From Mycobacterium sp. (lineage in GTDB: Bacteria; Actinomycetota; Actinomycetes; Mycobacteriales; Mycobacteriaceae): a stretch of 48,863 nucleotides of DNA. Location of the stretch: contig NZ_JAFBAT010000075.1 in assembly GCF_019247615.1 (NCBI RefSeq), positions 1-48,863 of the forward strand. The letters are read 5' to 3'. How positions within the stretch are numbered: position 1 is the first letter of the stretch; each line of letters begins with the position of its first letter. Under the pieces are notes generated by a model that worked only from the letters and a program-made list of their open reading frames with translations, did no database searches and was not told the DNA's origin. Shown here piece after piece: positions 27,148 to 39,426 of the stretch. Position numbers and translations under genes: made by a program.

Positions 27148-27573
27148 TCAGGCGTGCCAGCTCGACCAGCGGTGCACCGTGATCGCTATGACCGGCCCAT
27201 CCAAAGAAAACGATTGATACTGAGGGTATTTCGCACGCAGCAAGCGATATCCGGTGTCCATCGCGTCACCGCCGGAATGAATCTCGGCCACACCGTCGGC
27301 CCGGATCCACCACAATCGCGTCCAATCATCGACGTAATGGTCGACGAGCAGGCAGACCCTTGGATGGCTTTCGATGTTGGATAGGCGGCGCAGCCTTCGC
27401 GTTGCCTTCCGCTTCCCGTCAATGGCGGTGTACACCGTGTCGCGCCCCGCGGGCCCGCCGACGTCGGCCGCGAACACCACCGGCACCACGTGCGGCATGC
27501 CGTCGGGCGTGAGGGTGGCCAGCCGGGCGACGGGGGACTGTGTGAACCTGACCCTGGGGTCGAATTCGCCCAC
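27148..27573 (-). CDS. PPOX-class F420-dependent oxidoreductase (Rv0121c-like)
   Basis: MGEFDPRVRFTQSPVARLATLTPDGMPHVVPVVFAAD...; DGKRKATRRLRRLSNIESHPRVCLLVDHY. Confidence 0.82.
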   Translation of the reverse strand: MGEFDPRVRFTQSPVARLATLTPDGMPHVVPVVFAADVGGPAGRDTVYTAIDGKRKATRRLRRLSNIESHPRVCLLVDHYVDDWTRLWWIRADGVAEIHSGGDAMDTGYRLLRAKYPQYQSFSLDGPVIAITVHRWSSWHA

Positions 27574-27660
27574 TCATTCAGCTTAGGGTTCCGCCTGCTT
27601 GGCGCGTACCGCGCCGATCAGTGGGACTCGGGTAAGAGGCGGTCCATGGCCTCGTGTTGC

Positions 27661-27963
27661 TCAGCGCACCGCCGTGATCACCCGAAGCAGTTCCTGGAGC
27701 CGGTGCGCGTCGTCGCTGTGGGTATAAGCGTCGAGCCAATTAGTGAGCTTGGCTACGAGTCCGGCGGGCAAGGCCGAGCCCTGTCCCGCCAGGATTTGCA
27801 GTACCGCGTCGATCGCGGCGTATGAGTCGCCTGAACCGATGGCGGCGTAAAGCCGGTCGCGCTCACGGTCCCGGTTGGCGAGTAGAGGGCTGATCGCCTC
27901 AGCCAGTTCCCACGCCAGGTCGGATGCGGCCCAGTCGTCCACCTTCTCATCTTCGGTGGCCAA
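27661..27963 (-). CDS. Conserved hypothetical protein (about 100 aa)
   Basis: MATEDEKVDDWAASDLAWELAEAISPLLANRDRERDRLYAAIGSGDSYAAIDAVLQIL...; protein-like composition. Confidence 0.6.
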   Translation of the reverse strand: MATEDEKVDDWAASDLAWELAEAISPLLANRDRERDRLYAAIGSGDSYAAIDAVLQILAGQGSALPAGLVAKLTNWLDAYTHSDDAHRLQELLRVITAVR

Positions 27964-28227
27964 ACGAATCCATAAATTGCCGCGAAGTAAATTTCCTCGA
28001 AGCCTCGCAACCAGAGACGAGGCCGCGAAACTGTCCGGCGTCGAATGAGCCGGCGCCGGGCCATCGAGTCTCGATGAGGGGTAATCGGGTCTCCGCCGAG
28101 ACCGCGGTATTCAGAGCTTGTCAGACATATGAGATCAATCGCCGTGCCCGTATGTTTGAAAAATGCCACCGGGCAATGACTTCTCCGCGACTTCTCCGCG
28201 GGCCACCAACGTGCGCGGGTGATGTAG

Positions 28228-29313
28228 GTGATCAGCTGGCGACCGAACCCGCACTACGACTGGCTGTCCGGGTATCTTGCTGCGCGGCGTTTGATCGTGG
28301 TGACACGCGCCCTGATGGCCTTTCTCATGGCGTCGTACATCGGATGCCTGCTTGCCCTGCTGGCGGGTAGAGACAGCCCCCACGGGTCCATACCGATTGC
28401 GATGACGTGGATCGCGTGCGCTGGGGGCGTCGCCGGGCTGCTGTTGTGGGTATGCCGCTGGCCCACCTGCGCACAATCGATGGCGTTCGCCCTCGGGCTC
28501 AACATCAGCATCGCGTTGGCATGCCTGGCCTATCCCAATCCGCTGGCCGGGATCATCGGCTGCATCGCCTTCGCCACGTGCGGCGCCTATATCGCCTTAT
28601 TCCAGACGGCCGGGTGGGTGCTTTACAACTTCGCCGTGAGCGCCGCCGTCGCCTCGATTCAGGCGGCACGGCTGGCCGCATCCGGACATCCCGCTCTCGC
28701 AGGGGTCGACCTATGGCTGGTGATCCAGGTCAATATTGCTCTGCCTGTGGCGATCCACGCCCTGGTTAGGGCCGTAGCAGGTGATCTGTTGCAGGCCGAG
28801 CACGACCCCTTAACCAACCTCCTCAACCGGCGCGCCTTCAATCACAAAGTCCTCGGGATAATCACCACCCGCCGCAAGGTCGACACCCATCTGGTGGTGC
28901 TGGTCATGGATCTCGACAACTTCAAAGCTGTCAACGACACGCGCGGGCACAATGCCGGTGACCAAGCGCTCGTCGCCGTCGCCCATGCACTGCTAACCCT
29001 GGTCGACGGTCACCAAGCCACGATCGCACGAAGCGGCGGTGAGGAATTCGTCTTAGCCGCCCTATCGCCGACCTGCAACGCAGAGGCTTTGGCCAACGAG
29101 GTCTGCGATGCTGTCGCCGCCTTGCCGGCCGCAATCACAGCCAGCGTGGGCACCGCCTGCGCCCATGTCGATGACGAAACACTCGCCGTGTATCACGCAC
29201 TCCTCAAGGATCTCATCACCGCCGCCGACACCGCGATGTACACCGCCAAACGCCGCGGCGGCAACCAAACCCACCACCACGGCCTCCTATCTGGGCACCG
29301 GGACAGGATCTGA
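28228..29313 (+). CDS. Membrane-anchored GGDEF diguanylate cyclase
   Basis: N-terminal TM region; DPLTNLLNRRAF, DLDNFKAVNDTRGHNAGDQAL, ARSGGEEFVL, ADTAMYTAKRRGGNQ. Confidence 0.87.
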   Translation: MISWRPNPHYDWLSGYLAARRLIVVTRALMAFLMASYIGCLLALLAGRDSPHGSIPIAMTWIACAGGVAGLLLWVCRWPTCAQSMAFALGLNISIALACLAYPNPLAGIIGCIAFATCGAYIALFQTAGWVLYNFAVSAAVASIQAARLAASGHPALAGVDLWLVIQVNIALPVAIHALVRAVAGDLLQAEHDPLTNLLNRRAFNHKVLGIITTRRKVDTHLVVLVMDLDNFKAVNDTRGHNAGDQALVAVAHALLTLVDGHQATIARSGGEEFVLAALSPTCNAEALANEVCDAVAALPAAITASVGTACAHVDDETLAVYHALLKDLITAADTAMYTAKRRGGNQTHHHGLLSGHRDRI

Positions 29314-29372
29314 TCAGCTCTCCTCGAGGCGTGCTGATGCTCGCTCCATGAGCCACGCCGTAGGTTTACCGC

Positions 29373-29834
29373 ATGCTGGCGGAGACACAGATCACCAACC
29401 TCCTGTATCGCTATGCCGAATGCATCGACGCCGGCGATCTCCCGGGGGCGGCAGCGCTGTTCGAGCACGCGCGTATCCGCATCGGCGGCACCGACGATCA
29501 GGACACCATCGATGCGGCCCGCCTGCTGGGCATCTGGAAGTCGCTGATCCTGCTCCACGCGGACGGCACACCCCGGACCAAGCATCTGACCACCAATCCG
29601 ATCATCGAGATCGACGATGAGGCCGGCACCGCGAGTTGCCGCAGCTATTACACCGTGCTGCAGCAGAGCGACGAGTTTCCCCTGCAGGCCATCGTCACGG
29701 GCCGCTACCACGACCGCTTCGAGCGCGTCGATGGCCGGTGGCGGTTTTCCTATCGTGACCTGACGCTCATCGACATGGTCGGGGACGTCAGCTGCCACCT
29801 GGCCCACCCCATCACTCCGGCCGAACGCCGCTGA
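29373..29834 (+). CDS. SnoaL-like / nuclear transport factor 2 family protein
   Basis: AETQITNLLYRYAECIDAGDLPGAAALFEHARI..., VTGRYHDRFERVDGRWRFSYRDLTL. Confidence 0.8.
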   Translation: MLAETQITNLLYRYAECIDAGDLPGAAALFEHARIRIGGTDDQDTIDAARLLGIWKSLILLHADGTPRTKHLTTNPIIEIDDEAGTASCRSYYTVLQQSDEFPLQAIVTGRYHDRFERVDGRWRFSYRDLTLIDMVGDVSCHLAHPITPAERR

Positions 29835-29991
29835 GCAACCCGAGCAGATAGCCGCAGGGTAAGGGCCCAATGAGGGGCTCACCACTGCCGTGCATAGCTA
29901 CCTGCATTACGGTTATACGGATTAGGTCATATCGCCCGGACCCCGAGCTGGGCCAGTCCTCGTTCTTGGACGCGACGCAGGAGGTGACGGG

Positions 29992-31071
29992 ATGAGCAAA
30001 GGGCACCACCGCTCAGTCTGGTGGTCATGGTTGGTCAGCGTGCTGGCTGTGATCGGGCTGGGCATGGGCCTCGCCATCGCGCCGGCGTCCGCCACACCAT
30101 CCGGGCCGTCCACCCCGGCGCTCGACCGGTTCGACGATCGACCGATGGCGCCGCTCGACCCCTCGGGGATCGTCGGGCAGGTGGGGCCGCAGGTGGTCGA
30201 CATCAGCACCAAGTTCGGCTACAACAACGCGGTGGGCGCCGGAACCGGCATCGTCATCGATCCGGCCGGCGTAGTGCTGACCAACAACCACGTCATTTCG
30301 GGTGCCACGGACATCAGCGCGTTCGCCGTCGCCAACGGCCAGATCTACCCGGTTGACGTGGTCGGGTACAGCCGATCCGCGGACGTGGCGGTCCTGCAAC
30401 TGCGCGGGGCGGGCGGCCTGCCCAGCGCCAACATCGGTGGCGGGGTCGGGGTCGGTGACCCGGTCGTCGCGCTCGGCAATGCCGGTGGCCAGGGCGGAAC
30501 TCCGAGCGCGGTGGCCGGTAGGGTCGTCGCCCTCAACCAGAGCGTGTCGGCGACCGACACCCTCACCGGTGCTCAAGAGAATCTCGGCGGATTGATCCAG
30601 GCGGACGCCGCGATCAGGCCCGGCGACTCGGGCGGTCCCATGGTCAACAACGCCGGGCAGGTGATCGGCATGAACACCGCCGCCACCGACAGCTACAAGA
30701 TGTCCGGCGGCCAGGGCTTCGCCATTCCGATCGGTACGGCGATGGGCGTCGCCGGGCAGATCCGGTCCGGCGCCGGGTCGAACACCGTCCACATCGGTCC
30801 GACCGCCTTCCTCGGCCTGGGTGTGACGGACGCCGGCGGCAACGGCGCGCGGGTGGAACGGGTGGTCGGCAGCGGCCCCGCCGCGGCGGCCGGGATCTCG
30901 GCCGGCGACGTCATCACCGCCGTCGACAATGTCCCGATCAATGGGGCGACGTCGATGACCGACGTGCTCGTTCCGCATCACCCCGGCGACACGGTCATCC
31001 TGCACTGGCGCGCTCGAGGCGACGGCGATCGCAGCGCGCCGGTGACATTGGCTGATGGGCCACCGGCCTGA
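29992..31071 (+). CDS. pepA: Trypsin-like serine protease with PDZ domain (Rv0125-like)
   Basis: NNHVISGA (His), SRSADVAVLQL (Asp), AAIRPGDSGGPMVNNAGQVIGMNTAA (Ser); C-terminal PDZ. Confidence 0.9.
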   Translation: MSKGHHRSVWWSWLVSVLAVIGLGMGLAIAPASATPSGPSTPALDRFDDRPMAPLDPSGIVGQVGPQVVDISTKFGYNNAVGAGTGIVIDPAGVVLTNNHVISGATDISAFAVANGQIYPVDVVGYSRSADVAVLQLRGAGGLPSANIGGGVGVGDPVVALGNAGGQGGTPSAVAGRVVALNQSVSATDTLTGAQENLGGLIQADAAIRPGDSGGPMVNNAGQVIGMNTAATDSYKMSGGQGFAIPIGTAMGVAGQIRSGAGSNTVHIGPTAFLGLGVTDAGGNGARVERVVGSGPAAAAGISAGDVITAVDNVPINGATSMTDVLVPHHPGDTVILHWRARGDGDRSAPVTLADGPPA

Positions 31072-31191
31072 TTAAGCCCGGGTCATGCCCGTATCCCATC
31101 GAATTCGTTTGCGGCCCAGCGTGATTCGTCGCTTGACGGTAGGCGTGATTCCCGGCGACGCGCCTCGGGTACCCGTGGCAGCGTGGAATTG

Positions 31192-32967
31192 ATGAACGAC
31201 GCAAGAGACGCTGTCGAGCACGATCCTGCGGGGGGGAGTCACGTCGAGGGCGGCGTGGTGGAACACCCGAACGCCGAGGATTTCGGCAATGCCGCCGCGC
31301 TGCCGGCGGACCCGACGTGGTTCAAGCACGCCGTCTTCTACGAGGTGCTGGTCCGGGCGTTCTACGACGCGAGCGCCGACGGTGCCGGCGACCTTCGTGG
31401 GCTCCTCGAACGCCTGGACTACCTGCAGTGGCTCGGCATCGACTGCATCTGGCTGCCGCCCTTTTACGACTCGCCACTGCGGGACGGCGGCTACGACATT
31501 CGGGACTTCTACAAGGTGCTGCCCGAGTTCGGCACGGTCGACGATTTCGTCGCGCTGGTGGACGCCGCGCACCGGCGGGGCATCCGCGTCATCACGGACC
31601 TGGTGATGAATCACACGTCCGAGTCGCATCCCTGGTTCCAGGAGTCGCGCCGCGATCCCGATGGGCCATACGGGGATTACTACGTGTGGAGCGACACCAG
31701 CGAGAAATACGTCGACGCCCGCATCATCTTCGTCGACACCGAAGAGTCGAACTGGACGTTCGATCCGGTTCGTCGCCAGTTCTACTGGCACCGGTTCTTT
31801 TCCCATCAGCCGGACTTGAACTACGAAAACCCGGCCGTGCAGGAGGCGATGATCGACGTCATTCGCTTCTGGCTGGGACTCGGAATCGACGGGTTCCGCC
31901 TGGACGCGGTGCCCTACCTGTTCGAGCGGGAGGGCACCAATTGCGAGAACCTGCCCGAAACGCACGCATTTCTCAAGCGGGTGCGCAAGGTCGTCGACGA
32001 CGAGTTCCCCGGCCGGGTGCTGCTTGCCGAGGCCAACCAGTGGCCCGGCGACGTGGTCGAGTACTTCGGTGACCCGAGCACCGGCGGCGACGAATGCCAC
32101 ATGGCATTTCACTTTCCCTTGATGCCGCGCATATTCATGGCCGTCCGCCGGGAGTCGCGGTTTCCGATCTCGGAGATCATGGCGCAGACGCCGCCGATTC
32201 CCGACATGGCGCAGTGGGGGATATTTCTGCGCAACCATGACGAGTTGACCCTCGAAATGGTCAGCGATGAAGAGCGTGACTACATGTACGCCGAGTACGC
32301 CAAGGACCCGCGGATGAAGGCGAACGTCGGCATTCGCCGCCGATTGGCGCCCCTGCTGGACAACGACCGCAACCAGATCGAACTGTTCACCGCGCTGCTG
32401 CTCTCGCTGCCCGGCTCGCCGGTCCTCTACTACGGCGACGAGATCGGGATGGGCGACGTGATCTGGTTGGGCGATCGCGACGGCGTCCGCACCCCGATGC
32501 AGTGGACACCCGACCGCAACGCCGGGTTCTCCACGGCCAACCCCGGCCGGCTGTACTTGCCCCCGAGCCAGGACCCCGTCTACGGCTATCAGGCCGTCAA
32601 CGTCGAGGCCCAGCGGGATACGTCGACGTCGCTGCTGAACTTCACCAGAACGATGCTGTCGGTGCGGCGCCGGCACCACGCGTTCGCGATCGGCACCTTC
32701 GAAGAGCTCGGGGGGTCGAACCCGTCGGTGCTTGCGTTCATCCGCGAGGCGGGGGACGGTGCCGGCGACACCGTGCTGTGCGTCAACAACCTGTCCCGGT
32801 TCCCCCAGCCCATCGAACTGAACCTGCAGCACTGGAACGGCTGGACGCCGGTGGAGCTGACCGGACACGTGGAATTTCCCCGCATCGGTCACCTGCCCTA
32901 CCTGCTGACGCTGCCGGGACACGGCTTCTATTGGTTCCAGTTGTCCGCATCGGAGGAGAACCTATGA
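31192..32967 (+). CDS. treS: Trehalose synthase/amylase TreS
   Basis: [12 protein letters not shown]...[35 protein letters not shown]13 motifs [28 protein letters not shown]. Confidence 0.95.
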   Translation: MNDARDAVEHDPAGGSHVEGGVVEHPNAEDFGNAAALPADPTWFKHAVFYEVLVRAFYDASADGAGDLRGLLERLDYLQWLGIDCIWLPPFYDSPLRDGGYDIRDFYKVLPEFGTVDDFVALVDAAHRRGIRVITDLVMNHTSESHPWFQESRRDPDGPYGDYYVWSDTSEKYVDARIIFVDTEESNWTFDPVRRQFYWHRFFSHQPDLNYENPAVQEAMIDVIRFWLGLGIDGFRLDAVPYLFEREGTNCENLPETHAFLKRVRKVVDDEFPGRVLLAEANQWPGDVVEYFGDPSTGGDECHMAFHFPLMPRIFMAVRRESRFPISEIMAQTPPIPDMAQWGIFLRNHDELTLEMVSDEERDYMYAEYAKDPRMKANVGIRRRLAPLLDNDRNQIELFTALLLSLPGSPVLYYGDEIGMGDVIWLGDRDGVRTPMQWTPDRNAGFSTANPGRLYLPPSQDPVYGYQAVNVEAQRDTSTSLLNFTRTMLSVRRRHHAFAIGTFEELGGSNPSVLAFIREAGDGAGDTVLCVNNLSRFPQPIELNLQHWNGWTPVELTGHVEFPRIGHLPYLLTLPGHGFYWFQLSASEENL

Positions 32968-34322
32968 GTCTTCCGGCCAAGCTGCCCTGGATTGATTGGC
33001 TTCCGCAGCAACGCTGGTACGCCGGACGCAACCGCCAGTTGTCCGCGGTCGAGGCCGCGGTGGTCATCCCGCTACGGGAGGACCTCGACCTGGTGTTGGT
33101 CGACGCCCACTACGACCGCGGTTCGTCGGAGCGCTACCAGGTGATCGTCGGGTGGGACTCCACGCCGCTTTCCGAGTACAGCACGATAGCCACGATCGGC
33201 GCCGCGGAGGACCGGACGGGCGTCGACGCCCTCTACGACGGCGACGCGCCGCGGTTCCTGCTGTCGCTGATCGAGTCGTCGGCCGTGCGTGGTTCGTCCG
33301 ACGCTGAGGTGACATGTTTTAAGGAACCGGACGTGGAGCTGCCGCTGGAGGCGATGCCGCACGTCTCCGACGCGGAGCAGAGCAACACCAGCGTGATCTT
33401 CGATCGGCGCGCCATCTTCAAGGTGTTCCGCCGGATCAGCCGCGGCATCAACCCCGACATCGAGCTCAACCGCGTGCTGGGGCGCGCCGGGAACCCGCAC
33501 GTGGCCCGGTTGCTCGGTAGTTACGAGCTGACGACCCCCGACGCCGATGACCCACGAGATGACGAGCCATGCCCGTTGGGCATGGTGACGGAGTTCGCCT
33601 CCAATGCCGCGGAGGGCTGGGCGATGGCCACCGCAAGCGTTCGGGACCTGTTCGCGGAGGGTGACCTATATGCGTACGAGGTGGGCGGCGACTTCGCCGG
33701 CGAGTCCCGCCGGCTCGGCGAGGCGGTGGCCTCGGTGCACGCCACCCTGGCCGAATGCCTCGGAACGGCGCAGGCAACGTTTCCGCTGGACACCGTGCTG
33801 GCGCGATTGTCGGCCACGGCTGCGGCAGTGCCCGAGTTGCAGGAATACGCGGCAACCATCGAAGAACGATTCCACAAACTCGGCAGCGAGCCGATCACCG
33901 TCCAGCGCGTGCACGGCGACCTGCACCTCGGACAAGTCCTGCGCACCCCGGAAAGCTGGCTGCTGATCGACTTCGAGGGCGAGCCGGGCCAGCCCCTCGA
34001 CGAGCGCCGGGCGCCGGATTCACCGTTGCGCGACGTCGCCGGCGTCCTGCGCTCTTTCGAGTACGCCGCCTACGGGCCGCTCGTCGACCAGGCCGCCGAC
34101 AAGCAGCTGGCCGCCCGCGCCCGCGAATGGGTCGAGCGCAACCGCACCGCGTTCTGCGACGGCTATGCGGCCGCGGCCGGGATCGACCCGCGGGATTCGG
34201 CACAACTGCTGGCCGCCTACGAACTCGACAAGGCCGTCTACGAGGCCGGCTACGAGGCCCGGCACCGGCCCGGATGGCTCCCAATCCCGTTGCGGTCCAT
34301 CGCTCGGCTGACCGCCGCCTGA
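32964..34322 (+). CDS. mak: Maltokinase
   Basis: ATGA overlap with tre[59 protein letters not shown]. Confidence 0.93.
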   Translation: MSLPAKLPWIDWLPQQRWYAGRNRQLSAVEAAVVIPLREDLDLVLVDAHYDRGSSERYQVIVGWDSTPLSEYSTIATIGAAEDRTGVDALYDGDAPRFLLSLIESSAVRGSSDAEVTCFKEPDVELPLEAMPHVSDAEQSNTSVIFDRRAIFKVFRRISRGINPDIELNRVLGRAGNPHVARLLGSYELTTPDADDPRDDEPCPLGMVTEFASNAAEGWAMATASVRDLFAEGDLYAYEVGGDFAGESRRLGEAVASVHATLAECLGTAQATFPLDTVLARLSATAAAVPELQEYAATIEERFHKLGSEPITVQRVHGDLHLGQVLRTPESWLLIDFEGEPGQPLDERRAPDSPLRDVAGVLRSFEYAAYGPLVDQAADKQLAARAREWVERNRTAFCDGYAAAAGIDPRDSAQLLAAYELDKAVYEAGYEARHRPGWLPIPLRSIARLTAA

Positions 34323-34378
34323 TCCAGCGCAATCGGAGAAAGCCTTCCCGGCTGCACGGGCCCGTGTCGTCTGAAAGC

Positions 34379-35113
34379 ATGTTCTTCATGGCGAGCGGGC
34401 CCACGAGCGGGGTGTTCAACAGCGAGGCGCGGTTGTCGTGGGTGCTGGCGGTGCTGGCCGGCGTGCTCGGGGCGATCTCTTTCACCCACTCCGCGGGGTA
34501 CTTCGTGGTGTTCATGACCGGGAACGCCCAACGCGCTATGCTGTCGTATTTCACGCATCAACCGTGGCTTGCCGTGACCGCCGGCCTGCTCATGGTGGCG
34601 TTCGTCGCCGGCGTCGTGATTGCCTCCGTGTGCAGGCGGCATTTCTGGGTCAACCATCCGCACGGCCCGATCGTGCTGACGACGCTCACCCTTGTCGCAG
34701 CCACGCTGGTGGACCTCATCGATGAAGGCTGGGAAGAGAATTACCTCGACTTCGCCCCAATTGTGTTGCTGGCCTTCGCCAATGGAACCTTGAATACGTC
34801 ATTCGTCAAGGATGGCGAGGTGTCGGTCCCGTTGAGCTACGTGACCGGCACGATGGTCAAGATGGGTCAGGGTATCGAACGCCACATTGCGGGTGGGCGA
34901 GCGTCCGACTGGCTCGGTTACTTTCTGCTGTTGGCCAGCTTCATGGTGGGTGCGGCGCTGGGGGGCGTGATCAGCGTCGTCGTCAACGGGACGTGGATGC
35001 TGGTGATCGCGACGGCAGTGTGCGCGCTGGCCACTGTCTACACGTACTTCCATCAGGACCGCCGGCTGCTGCTGGCCGCAGAGGCGAACAAGGAGGATCG
35101 GCAGCAGCGCTGA
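34379..35113 (+). CDS. DUF1275 (YoaK-like) membrane protein
   Basis: VLGAISFTHSAGYFVVFMTGNAQRAML..., FANGTLNTSFVKDGEVSVPLSYVTGTMVKMGQGI; about 6 TM. Confidence 0.78.
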   Translation: MFFMASGPTSGVFNSEARLSWVLAVLAGVLGAISFTHSAGYFVVFMTGNAQRAMLSYFTHQPWLAVTAGLLMVAFVAGVVIASVCRRHFWVNHPHGPIVLTTLTLVAATLVDLIDEGWEENYLDFAPIVLLAFANGTLNTSFVKDGEVSVPLSYVTGTMVKMGQGIERHIAGGRASDWLGYFLLLASFMVGAALGGVISVVVNGTWMLVIATAVCALATVYTYFHQDRRLLLAAEANKEDRQQR

Positions 35114-35156
35114 CCGGTGCGCCGCTGCCGATCCGTCTCTCGCTCAGGCAAATCCG

Positions 35157-36179
<1,023 letters not shown>

Positions 36180-36338
36180 TCAACTGCCGCACGAAGCGGT
36201 TGATGTACTCGCCTTGGCAGTGAAACACAGAGGCGCGAGGTCGCCCGTCTGTCAGAGCCGAAGTGCCACATCGCGATTGGCTAACGGTTCGGAGTCGGCC
36301 GTGAGATGTTGTGATCCGGTCACATCCGGCGGGTAGGG

Positions 36339-37649
36339 TCAATCGGTGTAATCGGCCGCCGATTGCGGTGGTTTGACGATGACGATGGGCAGGGGCCGAT
36401 GTCGGCCCTCGGTGACCCCCGCGGGGCGTGCGCTGCCACTTGCGGTCCCGACCGCCCTTCCCGCCAAGCTCGCCAAAGCCGCCTCACCGAAAAGGATTCC
36501 GTCGTCTCCCGCAGCCGCGGCGCCGGCGCCGAGTCCGTTACTGGTCAATGCCTCGGCGGCAAGCTTGATCTCCGGGGCGGCCGTCGTCCAGCCGTACGGA
36601 ACCGACAGCGCGCCGACCGAGGACGCCTGCCCAAGGCCGCTCGACACGACACCACCGAGGCCCGTCGACCCAACCGGGCCGGCCGTCGACGCGACCTCGG
36701 CTTCAACCGGCACCGATCCCAGCGCCGTTCCTGCGGCCGCATCCGCGGGCGCGGCCGCGCCAGCAGCCCCGGCGGCGCCGGCGTTCCCCATGCCGGCGAA
36801 ATCGGTCATGGTGCCCAGGTAGTTGCCCGGCATGTAGAAGCCGGACGAGAACATGGTGTTCAACAGATTGTTGTTCAGGAAGGCACCCATCGGCGACCCA
36901 TCTGCGCCGGCCAGAAAGCTCAAAATGCCTGCCGGGCTTGTGAAGTCGGCGCCGTTCAGCCCCATCCACGCCGCCATTGCCGGCGCGGACGACACGGGTG
37001 AGGTGAGGCCATGCAGCGCGGCCGGCACGGCGGACAGCAGCTGGGCTAACGCTGCCGACGTGTTGGCCGCCCGTGACGTGGCAGCGGCGTTGGTGGTTGC
37101 GGCGGCCTGCATCACCTGTCCTGCCGGGTTGGCGGTCTGCGGCGGTGGGGTAAACGGGGTCACCGCCGACGCGGTGGCCGAATCCGCGGCGTAGGAGTAC
37201 ATCGCGACGGCGTCTTGGGCCCACATTTCGCCGTACTGCGCCTCGGTGGCCGCAATGGCAGGCGTGTTCTGCCCCAATACGTTTGTGGCCACCAGCGACA
37301 GCAACAGGCTGCGGTTGGCCGCGACCGCCGCCGGCGGCACCGTCATCGCGAACGCGGCCTCAAATGCGCTCGCGGCGGCCCTGGCCTGGGTGGCGGCCCG
37401 CTCCGCCTGAACGGCGGTGCTTCCCATCCACGCTGTATAGGGCGCGGCAGCGTGCGCCATGGAATCCGACGCCGGACCCCGCCAGTCACCGGCCAGCTCC
37501 GCGATCACCGAGCAACACGTCGAGGTCGCGGCACTGAGCCGCGAGGCCAATCCGTCCCAGGCGATCGCGGCGCTCAGCATCGGCGTCGCCCCGGGACCGG
37601 CATACATCAAGCCGGAGTTGATCTCCGGCGGTAACAAGGCGAAATCCAT
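36339..37649 (-). CDS. PPE family protein, SVP subgroup
   Basis: [41 protein letters not shown]-type motif [15 protein letters not shown]. Confidence 0.93.
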   Translation of the reverse strand: MDFALLPPEINSGLMYAGPGATPMLSAAIAWDGLASRLSAATSTCCSVIAELAGDWRGPASDSMAHAAAPYTAWMGSTAVQAERAATQARAAASAFEAAFAMTVPPAAVAANRSLLLSLVATNVLGQNTPAIAATEAQYGEMWAQDAVAMYSYAADSATASAVTPFTPPPQTANPAGQVMQAAATTNAAATSRAANTSAALAQLLSAVPAALHGLTSPVSSAPAMAAWMGLNGADFTSPAGILSFLAGADGSPMGAFLNNNLLNTMFSSGFYMPGNYLGTMTDFAGMGNAGAAGAAGAAAPADAAAGTALGSVPVEAEVASTAGPVGSTGLGGVVSSGLGQASSVGALSVPYGWTTAAPEIKLAAEALTSNGLGAGAAAAGDDGILFGEAALASLAGRAVGTASGSARPAGVTEGRHRPLPIVIVKPPQSAADYTD

Positions 37650-37660
37650 TGTAGCCCAAC

Positions 37661-37960
37661 CTATCTAGCGGCGAGCGAGTTGGCCGTTTCGGTGGCCGCA
37701 TACGAACCGGCGTTGGTCCGAAGCATGGTCACCATCATTTCGTGAATGGCCGCCGCCTGGGCGCTGACGGCCTGGTACATCCGGGCGTGCGCGGCGAATT
37801 GCGCCGCCGTCAATGCCGACACCGCATCGGCGGCGGCGGGCAGCACTCCGGTTGTCGGAGCCGCCACGGCCGCATTTTCGGCGACCACTGCCGAGCCGGC
37901 CGCCTGCAAGGTGCTTGCCGCCGCGGCCAGCGTTTCCGGTTGAGTGATAACGAAAGGCAT
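37661..37960 (-). CDS. PE family protein
   Basis: [37 protein letters not shown]...; YAATE (YxxxD/E-like) C-terminal secretion motif; AGGGGGAG RBS spaced for ATG 37960. Confidence 0.9.
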   Translation of the reverse strand: MPFVITQPETLAAAASTLQAAGSAVVAENAAVAAPTTGVLPAAADAVSALTAAQFAAHARMYQAVSAQAAAIHEMMVTMLRTNAGSYAATETANSLAAR

Positions 37961-38004
37961 GGACATCTCCCCCTAGCAAGATGGCGAATGCGTACCGAGC
38001 TATA

Positions 38005-38023
38005 TTAACTTAGGCTACCCTAA
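38005..38023. promoter_or_regulatory. Candidate IdeR iron box upstream of the PE-PPE operon
   Basis: TTAACTTAGGCTACCCTAA; 16/19 matches to TTAGGTTAGGCTAACCTAA. Confidence 0.75.
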
Positions 38024-38151
38024 GTAGACTAGTCCGATCTTCCCCCGGATTTCCGAACGCATCACAATGCAAGCCGGAGCCGGTGATCCACAGGGGATTC
38101 CGTGGTCTCAGACGAAGAGACCGGACCCGGATGCGCCTAACCGCTGGCGGC

Positions 38152-39426
38152 TCATCGGAACATGCCGCTACCGAGCCAGTCGGTTGCGTCGCGGACGCCG
38201 GGCGGCAGGAAGAAGTAGCCGCCGCCGAACGGCGTCACATAGTCGACGAGGGGCTCGTCGATCAGGCGCGTTTGCACGGATTCGAATTGGCGCTCCACGT
38301 CCTGCTGGAAGCAGATGAACACGTGACCGCAGGACATGTTCCCGTTGGGATCGAGGCCCAAATCGTAATTGTAGGAACGACGTAGCAAGCGTTCGCGGTC
38401 CGTCTTTGCGATACGGGGATTCGCAAGGCGCATATGCGAATCCAACGGGATCACCGCCCCGTGCGGATCTGCGGCGTAATCAGGAACATCGAACTCGGCG
38501 GACCCGTCCAGCGGCGCACCCGAGTCGCGGCGCCTGCCGAACATGTTTTCCTGCTCGGAGATTGAAATGCGATCCCAAAATTCGACGAGCATGCGGATCA
38601 AGCGCACCACCTGGTAGGTGCCGCCGCGTGTCCACGCGGGCTCCGGGCCGCCCTCCACCCATACCAGCGACTCGGCGTCCGAACCGGTGGGGTTGGCCGT
38701 TCCGTCCTTGAACCCGAGCAGATTTCGTCCGGTCCCCGAGGGTCGCGGCGGTGCGTTGTAACCCTGTATCTTCCACCGCGGCTGCATCCCGGCCCGGGTG
38801 TGCTTGGCGATGTCGCGGAGCGCGTGGTGCAAGGTGTCCGGGTGGTTGGCGCACAACTGAAGGATCAGGTCACCGTGCATCTGTGCCGGGTCGGGCTGAT
38901 CGTTGGGGAACACCCGCATCGGTTTCAGCTTCGCGGGCTTCACCGCGGCCAGCCCGAACCGCTGGTCGAACAGGCTGGCTCCCACGCCGAGCGTGATCGT
39001 CAGACCGTCGGCGGGCACCACCGGGCCGAGCACCGCGTTGTCGGACGGCGGGGCTCCCACACCGAGATCCGCCGGAGCGCCGCCGCAGCACAAGAAGCGG
39101 GCCCGCTCGGTCACTGTCTTGAGCAACGACATCAGCTCGGTGCGTGCCGGGGCTATCACGTCGAACGACGCCATCATGAGATACGGCTGCTTAGCGGCCG
39201 GGCCTGGGGTCAGAACCCCGGATTGGTGTTCTCCGTGGAACGGGTAACTCGGCTGGTCGGGGGCGACCATGGCGGCGCGGGCGTCCGCACGCGCGCCGCC
39301 CGCGACAAGAGCCCCGCTTGCCGCGGCGCCCACCGCCCCGGCGGCGGCACCCTGAAGGAACCGGCGCCGGCCGAGCCGGGCGGTGCCGCCGTCGTCGCCG
39401 GGTGCGTTGGCCGGGTCAGTTGGCAT
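38152..39426 (-). CDS. efeB: Dyp-type peroxidase/deferrochelatase EfeB with Tat signal
   Basis: RLGRRRFLQGAAAGAVGAAASGALVAGG Tat signal; GFKDGTANP motif; RRSYNYD; overlaps upstream EfeUO stop. Confidence 0.9.
   Translation of the reverse strand: MPTDPANAPGDDGGTARLGRRRFLQGAAAGAVGAAASGALVAGGARADARAAMVAPDQPSYPFHGEHQSGVLTPGPAAKQPYLMMASFDVIAPARTELMSLLKTVTERARFLCCGGAPADLGVGAPPSDNAVLGPVVPADGLTITLGVGASLFDQRFGLAAVKPAKLKPMRVFPNDQPDPAQMHGDLILQLCANHPDTLHHALRDIAKHTRAGMQPRWKIQGYNAPPRPSGTGRNLLGFKDGTANPTGSDAESLVWVEGGPEPAWTRGGTYQVVRLIRMLVEFWDRISISEQENMFGRRRDSGAPLDGSAEFDVPDYAADPHGAVIPLDSHMRLANPRIAKTDRERLLRRSYNYDLGLDPNGNMSCGHVFICFQQDVERQFESVQTRLIDEPLVDYVTPFGGGYFFLPPGVRDATDWLGSGMFR

Noticed and set aside
31072-32922. 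616-aa minus-strand ORF opposite treS
   Set aside because: Lies entirely antisense to treS, which matches known TreS sequence motifs throughout; no recognisable domain in the antisense frame.
31192-34322. treS-mak overlap as a novel fusion-like arrangement
   Set aside because: TreS-Mak (Pep2) coupling is well described in actinobacteria; ordinary for this clade.
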